Below are positions 54,956 through 58,661 of a stretch of 58,661 bases of DNA, in pieces (positions within the stretch are counted from its first letter, which is position 1; every line of letters starts with the position of its first letter). The translations under genes and the position numbers were made by a program. Source of the DNA: Paraburkholderia sp. LEh10 (GTDB taxonomy: Bacteria > Pseudomonadota > Gammaproteobacteria > Burkholderiales > Burkholderiaceae); assembly GCF_017814945.1 (NCBI RefSeq), contig NZ_JAGIPX010000053.1, positions 1 to 58,661 on the forward strand. Direction: 5' to 3'. A model generated the notes under the pieces. That model worked only from the letters and a program-made list of their open reading frames with translations, searched no databases and was not told the origin of the DNA.

Positions 54956-55888
54956 TCAGACCCACTCGCGCGGCACGAGAAAGTCGCTATACAGGCGCGC
55001 TTCCGGCGTGCCCGGCTCGGGTTGCCAGTCGTAGCGCCAATGTACGACGGGCGGCATCGACATCAGGATCGATTCCGTGCGTCCGCCGCTTTGCAGCCCA
55101 AACAGTGTGCCACGGTCGAACACGAGGTTGAATTCGACGTAGCGACCCCGCCGGTACGCCTGAAAGTCGCGCTGGGCTTCGCCGTATGGCATGTCGCGGC
55201 GCCTTTCGATGATGGGCAGGTACGCGTTCAGGAACGCATCGCCAACGCTTTTGACCATCGCGAACGACTGCGCGAATCCCGGCTCTGCGTAATCGTCGAA
55301 GAAAATCCCACCGATCCCGCGCGGCTCGTGGCGATGCTTCAGGAAGAAGTAGTCGTCGCACCAGCGCTTGAAGCGCGGGTAGAGATCGTCGCCATGTGGC
55401 TGCAGCGCGTCGCGGCAGACACGGTGGAAATGCTGCGCGTCTTCCTCGAACCCGTAGTAGGGCGTCAGGTCCATGCCCCCACCGAACCAGAACATGGGCG
55501 CTTCGCCGGCTTTCGTCGCGACGAGGAGGCGCACGTTCATATGAACGGTCGGGCAGTATGGATTGCGCGGATGCAGCACCAGCGACACACCCATCGCTTC
55601 GAACCCGCGTCCCGCCAGTTGCGGGCGCAGCGCGCTCGCCGAGCCGGGCAGTGCGTCGCCTTGCACATCCGAGAAGCCGATGCCTGCGCGTTCGAAGAAC
55701 GCACCATCTTCCAGAATACGGGTGCAGCCGCCGCCGCGCAGCTTCTCGCCGGGCGCGCGCTGCCAGCTGTCGGTGGCGAGCGGCGTGCCGTCAAACGCGC
55801 CGAGCGTGTCGGCAATCTGCGTCTGCAAGCCTTGGAGCCAGGTGCGGACGGTCTGGGTGTCGTTAGCGTCGTGGATCGGATCGGTCAT
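54956..55888 (-). CDS. hemF: Oxygen-dependent coproporphyrinogen III oxidase
   Basis: This 310-residue enzyme converts coproporphyrinogen III to protoporphyrinogen IX using O2 in haem synthesis. Family marks are GGGGxxR-like LRGGGCTRILEDGAFFERAG, the metal/substrate His in MGVSLVLHPRNPYCPTVHMN, FGGGMDLTPYYGFEEDAQHF, HRHEPRGIGGIFFDDY and GRYVEFNLVFDRGTLFGLQS. E. coli HemF is about 299 residues. This is a core housekeeping gene and probably marks where the accessory region has been inserted into conserved chromosome. Its own promoter should lie in 55889-56203. Confidence 0.97.
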   Translation of the reverse strand: MTDPIHDANDTQTVRTWLQGLQTQIADTLGAFDGTPLATDSWQRAPGEKLRGGGCTRILEDGAFFERAGIGFSDVQGDALPGSASALRPQLAGRGFEAMGVSLVLHPRNPYCPTVHMNVRLLVATKAGEAPMFWFGGGMDLTPYYGFEEDAQHFHRVCRDALQPHGDDLYPRFKRWCDDYFFLKHRHEPRGIGGIFFDDYAEPGFAQSFAMVKSVGDAFLNAYLPIIERRRDMPYGEAQRDFQAYRRGRYVEFNLVFDRGTLFGLQSGGRTESILMSMPPVVHWRYDWQPEPGTPEARLYSDFLVPREWV

Positions 55889-56203
55889 GGTATGTGGGGC
55901 GCGGCAAGTGCAGAACTCCGGCGCGGCCGAGACTCAAGGGGACGGATTGGCGTTATGTGCGGTTCGCGGCAAAAATCTGCTGGCTGACTCAAGTGTAGCC
56001 TCGGGGCGGGCATGTGCGCATAGGCTCCCAAGAGCAGTACCAGGCAGACCTGCGCTGCCTTCTCCAACTACAACAACATGCATTCGAAGTATCTTCATGA
56101 TGGCCCGGATACTGGCGGGGGGCGCGGAAGTCATTGGGATGCAACGCGCGCCCCTCTGTCGGTCAGTAGAACCGGTGCGCCTTGCAAGCTCGAAACCGAC
56201 GGT
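55889..56203. other. Spacer between the helicase stop and hemF start
   Basis: About 315 bases, both flanking genes on the minus strand. It presumably contains the hemF promoter and the helicase terminator; no clear signals recognised. Confidence 0.4.
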
Positions 56204-58075
56204 CTATCGTCCCGTGTGCCAGTCCTCGAACGACTCAAAATGCTTCAGATTCGGCTCAATGGATCCGCTAGCAAGCAGGACGCAAGGATCGGTTCGCGGC
56301 GTCAGAATCGTTACCTGGCGCTTCGCGCGCGTGACGCTGACGCGGAGCGACTGACGGGCCTGTTCATCAATGTTTTCGCATAAATTGAAGCGCACAATTC
56401 TGTCGCCATTGAACGGCGACAGTCCCTTACGGCTCACAGGCCATCCTTCGAAGATGATCACTTCATCGAACTGCTTTCCCTTGGCCTTGTGCATGTTCAT
56501 GACGATGATGCCCGATTCGGGTTTTGCGTCAGTTGAGAAATGCTGTCGAATGAAAGCCTTCCTCGTGATTTCAAGGGCGTTACGGTATCCGCCATTGTTC
56601 CTCCAGTCTTGCGACAGGGCCTGATGCAACTGCGTGCCACGCTGGAGTACGCTAATACTCCTTGCGTCTTCGGCCACTTCCCGCAGGCGTTTACACGCGC
56701 CTCCCTCTAACACGCGTCTGACCGCGCGCCAGTCAGCGTCAGGGTCACCCGTCCGTTTCAATGCACAAACCTGGTTATACACCGCCAGAATGTTCACGAT
56801 GATGCTGTTCTTGCGAACTATCTTGCCGCTAGCTTGCGCGACAAACAGTTCCTCATATCCCTTGCGTAAGCGTGCGGCTTCATTGAAGGCTTCGTGCCTC
56901 GGCTCGTCACCACCTTTGCCGAGGTAATAGTGGCTAAGTAGATCGATAAACCGCGCAAAATGACGGGGACTTGAGGCAGACTGCATCAGTAGTGCGATGA
57001 CGTCTGCCGCAAGAATGGCCGCTTCCAGCTCGACTACCGCGGTGTGCGAGATCTCGGGCATGCCAGCCGGAGGCAGACGCAGAGCATCTGAGACAAGCCG
57101 CGTCATATTGTTTGTCGGAACCAGAATTGCCACTGACCAATCCCTGGTGCCTCGGTTTACGAGGCGCTGCCGCGCGGCGTAGGTAGCTGTTACGAGCATT
57201 GCCATAGCCGGGGCCATGTACGGCTCAAAGTACCGGACCGTGACGCCTTCGTAGATTTTCTGGCGGATTTTCCCAATCAGGAGATCGTCACCATATGTAC
57301 CGATTTCCGTACCAGCGCTGCGATGATTATCGGAGAGCAGGTCGACATTAACTGGCTTAAATATTTTCCGGAATTGATCAAGACGCGCCGAATCAGCGCC
57401 GATCGAGTCATAAATTCGCTGCTCGGCATCGCCAAGTGCCATGAGTCGGGAATGCCGGCCCAACGCCCGTACTGCCCGCCATTGGGCACTGTTTGTGTCC
57501 TGGAATTCGTCAAGGATGACGACAGGATACATGTCCGAAACGAGGCGAGACACGCGTTCGCTCCCACACAGGATGTCACCGGCATACGTTGCGAACAGAT
57601 CAAAGCAGACTCGTCCTTCGTCTATTGCGAGGCGTGCGCGCTCTCGCTCTTCGGCGAGGCGTTTCGCCTCTTTTTGCCCATCTGTCAGCTTTCTTCCCGG
57701 AAACCGTGCACGGGTGTCTGCGAGCGCAATGGCTTCTGCAGGCGGAGTGAGAACATCGATTCGTCTTGGTAGGCCGATGAGATGCCCATGAGCCTTCAGG
57801 ATACGCCAGAAGAATGAATGGTACGTCTGGACGTCGATACGATGCTTCTGGCCTATAGGCATCTTCTGTTCGCATTCGACGGCATCTTCAACGCCCGTGA
57901 CAGTTGCCCGCGCAAAACTGATAAACAGGATCTTCTGGCCTGCGGCCAGTTCGCTTGCCGCGACCTTTGCGGCTTTCAGGATCGAAACCGTTGTCTTGCC
58001 TGAGCCCGTTCCGCCAACCACCAGCACATGGCCATCGGCACGCATGACATCCTGCTGGCCTTTAGTAAGGTGCAT
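56204..58075 (-). CDS. UvrD/Rep-like superfamily 1 helicase, Gabija GajB-like
   Basis: This 623-residue helicase has Walker A VVGGTGSGKTTVSIL (about residues 22-36), Walker B VVILDEFQDTNSAQW (about 185-199), the motif III/IV region LGDAEQRIYDSIGAD and SDNHRSAG, and motifs V-VI IIVMNMHKAKGKQFDEVIIF and LRVSVTRAKRQVTIL. ATG 58075 is chosen over one eight codons earlier because AGAGG lies 9 bases upstream. The start overlaps the end of the preceding OLD-type nuclease gene. A UvrD helicase directly following an OLD/TOPRIM nuclease is the gene order of Gabija defence systems, in which GajB supports GajA. Defence function is inferred from this pairing. Confidence 0.82.
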   Translation of the reverse strand: MHLTKGQQDVMRADGHVLVVGGTGSGKTTVSILKAAKVAASELAAGQKILFISFARATVTGVEDAVECEQKMPIGQKHRIDVQTYHSFFWRILKAHGHLIGLPRRIDVLTPPAEAIALADTRARFPGRKLTDGQKEAKRLAEERERARLAIDEGRVCFDLFATYAGDILCGSERVSRLVSDMYPVVILDEFQDTNSAQWRAVRALGRHSRLMALGDAEQRIYDSIGADSARLDQFRKIFKPVNVDLLSDNHRSAGTEIGTYGDDLLIGKIRQKIYEGVTVRYFEPYMAPAMAMLVTATYAARQRLVNRGTRDWSVAILVPTNNMTRLVSDALRLPPAGMPEISHTAVVELEAAILAADVIALLMQSASSPRHFARFIDLLSHYYLGKGGDEPRHEAFNEAARLRKGYEELFVAQASGKIVRKNSIIVNILAVYNQVCALKRTGDPDADWRAVRRVLEGGACKRLREVAEDARSISVLQRGTQLHQALSQDWRNNGGYRNALEITRKAFIRQHFSTDAKPESGIIVMNMHKAKGKQFDEVIIFEGWPVSRKGLSPFNGDRIVRFNLCENIDEQARQSLRVSVTRAKRQVTILTPRTDPCVLLASGSIEPNLKHFESFEDWHTGR

Positions 58076-58409
58076 CGACGTTCGCCTCTGGATGAGCATG
58101 CTCTACTAACTTTGCGGCGTTTCCGGCTTGCGGTGGAGGAGGAACGCACGTGTCCTTGAGCAACGTTGCGGTTTCGTTGATCCGCGTGGGAATCTCTCCT
58201 TCATTGCACCGCGGGAGGAAGTCTGCGATTCCACCGGTTCCTTTGGACCAGACGAAATACTGGCGGGCGGCATCGACCAAATTGGCGGACAGGTCGGGAT
58301 AATTCATCAGGACGTGAGGCGGCCAGTCGATCTGTTTTGAGAAGTGTTGTAGTGCTGCACGGGTTGTACCCTTGATGACCATATTTTCTAACCATTTTTC
58401 TGCGTGCAT
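58062..58409 (-). CDS. C-terminal part of an OLD-family nuclease (GajA-like), separated by a frame break
   Basis: This 115-residue frame reads MHAEKWLENMVIKGTTRAAL, then QHFSKQIDWPPHVLMNYPDL and GTGGIADFLPRCNEGEIPTR, ending near PPPPQAGNAAKLVEHAHPEA. It looks like the C-terminal helical end of an OLD/TOPRIM ATP-dependent nuclease, continuing the protein whose TOPRIM part is in another frame just upstream. The two frames meet at TGATG (58411-58407), so the stop of the first overlaps the start of the second. Either the gene carries a two-base insertion, or the C-terminal part is translated by reinitiation as a separate polypeptide. It overlaps the helicase start by 14 bases. Confidence 0.6.
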   Translation of the reverse strand: MHAEKWLENMVIKGTTRAALQHFSKQIDWPPHVLMNYPDLSANLVDAARQYFVWSKGTGGIADFLPRCNEGEIPTRINETATLLKDTCVPPPPQAGNAAKLVEHAHPEANVDAPY

Positions 58410-58661
58410 CACAGAACGAGTTCAACTTCGGCTTTAATTTTCGCCTCGTTATCGCCGTCCCGCTTGTCGCAGATTGCGAATGTTCGCTTCCCACGACCGC
58501 TGTAAAGCTTCGCCATGCCCGCAAGATTCTTTTCCCCGGACGCGTCCACGGTACAGATATCTAGCGCTTCGAGCGAAAGGTAGGCTGAGGTTGACCCGGT
58601 TCGACGGACGGATTTGCAGCCAGCGATTTGATGCGATCTAACCTCCGTTGAGTGTTGAGTC
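58409..58661 (-). CDS. OLD-family TOPRIM nuclease, partial (runs off the window)
   Basis: The minus-strand frame entering from the right edge reads GCKSVRRTGSTSAYLSLEAL, DICTVDASGEKNLAGMAKLY, then SGRGKRTFAICDKRDGDNEA and KIKAEVELVL before TGA. The phrase FAICDKRDGD with the preceding GEKNLAGMAKLYSGRGK is a TOPRIM-like acidic loop as found in OLD-family nucleases paired with helicases. The N-terminal ATPase part is outside the window. It ends at TGATG, from which the C-terminal continuation starts in another frame. Confidence 0.6.
   Translation of the reverse strand, partial: TQHSTEVRSHQIAGCKSVRRTGSTSAYLSLEALDICTVDASGEKNLAGMAKLYSGRGKRTFAICDKRDGDNEAKIKAEVELVL

Noticed and set aside
1..58661. 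CRISPR arrays, tRNA or rRNA genes, riboswitches
   Set aside because: Reading both strands I saw no regularly spaced direct repeats, no cloverleaf with a TTCRANTC arm and no ribosomal sequence. A tRNAscan or Infernal run could still find something missed by eye.

Overview
The window looks like a high-GC betaproteobacterial chromosome or megaplasmid, most likely Burkholderia/Paraburkholderia-like. This is inferred from codon usage, the HcaR-EFCBD and Mhp protein sequences, a type VI TssM fragment, HemF and AcoR-type activators; no 16S gene is present. It is an accessory, catabolic region with many insertion-sequence scars and gene remnants.

Left part (1-13.3 kb): after the end of an IS5-family element comes a complete 3-phenylpropionate/cinnamate pathway on the + strand with a divergent regulator. 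hcaR faces hcaE-hcaF-hcaC-hcaB-hcaD (dioxygenase alpha and beta, ferredoxin, dihydrodiol dehydrogenase, ferredoxin reductase). Then come mhpB, mhpD and mhpC (extradiol dioxygenase, hydratase, C-C hydrolase). A decayed 3' end of mhpA lies between hcaD and mhpB. The run ends with a fused indolepyruvate/2-oxoacid ferredoxin oxidoreductase (1178 aa) and a MaoC-type hydratase. The products would be succinate or fumarate plus 4-hydroxy-2-oxovalerate. The usual aldolase and acetaldehyde dehydrogenase (mhpE/mhpF) are not here.

13.3-18.7 kb: two single-domain hemerythrins, a 172-bp inverted-repeat-bounded element abutting an aroE remnant, an aroQ remnant, a LysR regulator, and a decayed copy of the promoter region found again at 26.2 kb.

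18.7-28.3 kb: a second, unassigned catabolic cluster. It holds a phthalate-dioxygenase-type Rieske oxygenase, a 37-residue ORF, an FAD ferredoxin reductase, a DUF3500 protein, a quinone oxidoreductase, a carboxymuconolactone-decarboxylase-like protein, an aldehyde dehydrogenase, a Rieske ferredoxin, a nitronate-monooxygenase-like flavoprotein and a YCII protein. Together these make a scattered three-component oxygenase with downstream oxidation enzymes; the substrate is unknown. It is the best candidate for something undescribed.

28.3-44.7 kb: a mosaic of broken genes (ABC permease, CsgG-like lipoprotein, istB, iclR, caiB, tssM) between intact ones: an S53 peptidase lipoprotein with a translationally coupled small lipoprotein, an SGNH esterase lipoprotein, a trypsin-PDZ protease with a LuxR regulator, and an MFS transporter.

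44.7-50.3 kb: two paralogous AcoR-like sigma-54 activators arranged tail to tail, then an orphan FixJ/StyR-like response regulator. These are plausible regulators of the catabolic clusters.

50.3-58.7 kb: an EAL-domain remnant, an IS21-family element with a frameshifted istA and intact istB, hemF, and at the right edge a UvrD-like helicase preceded by the end of an OLD/TOPRIM nuclease. That pair resembles a Gabija-type phage defence system, with the nuclease reading frame broken at a TGATG.
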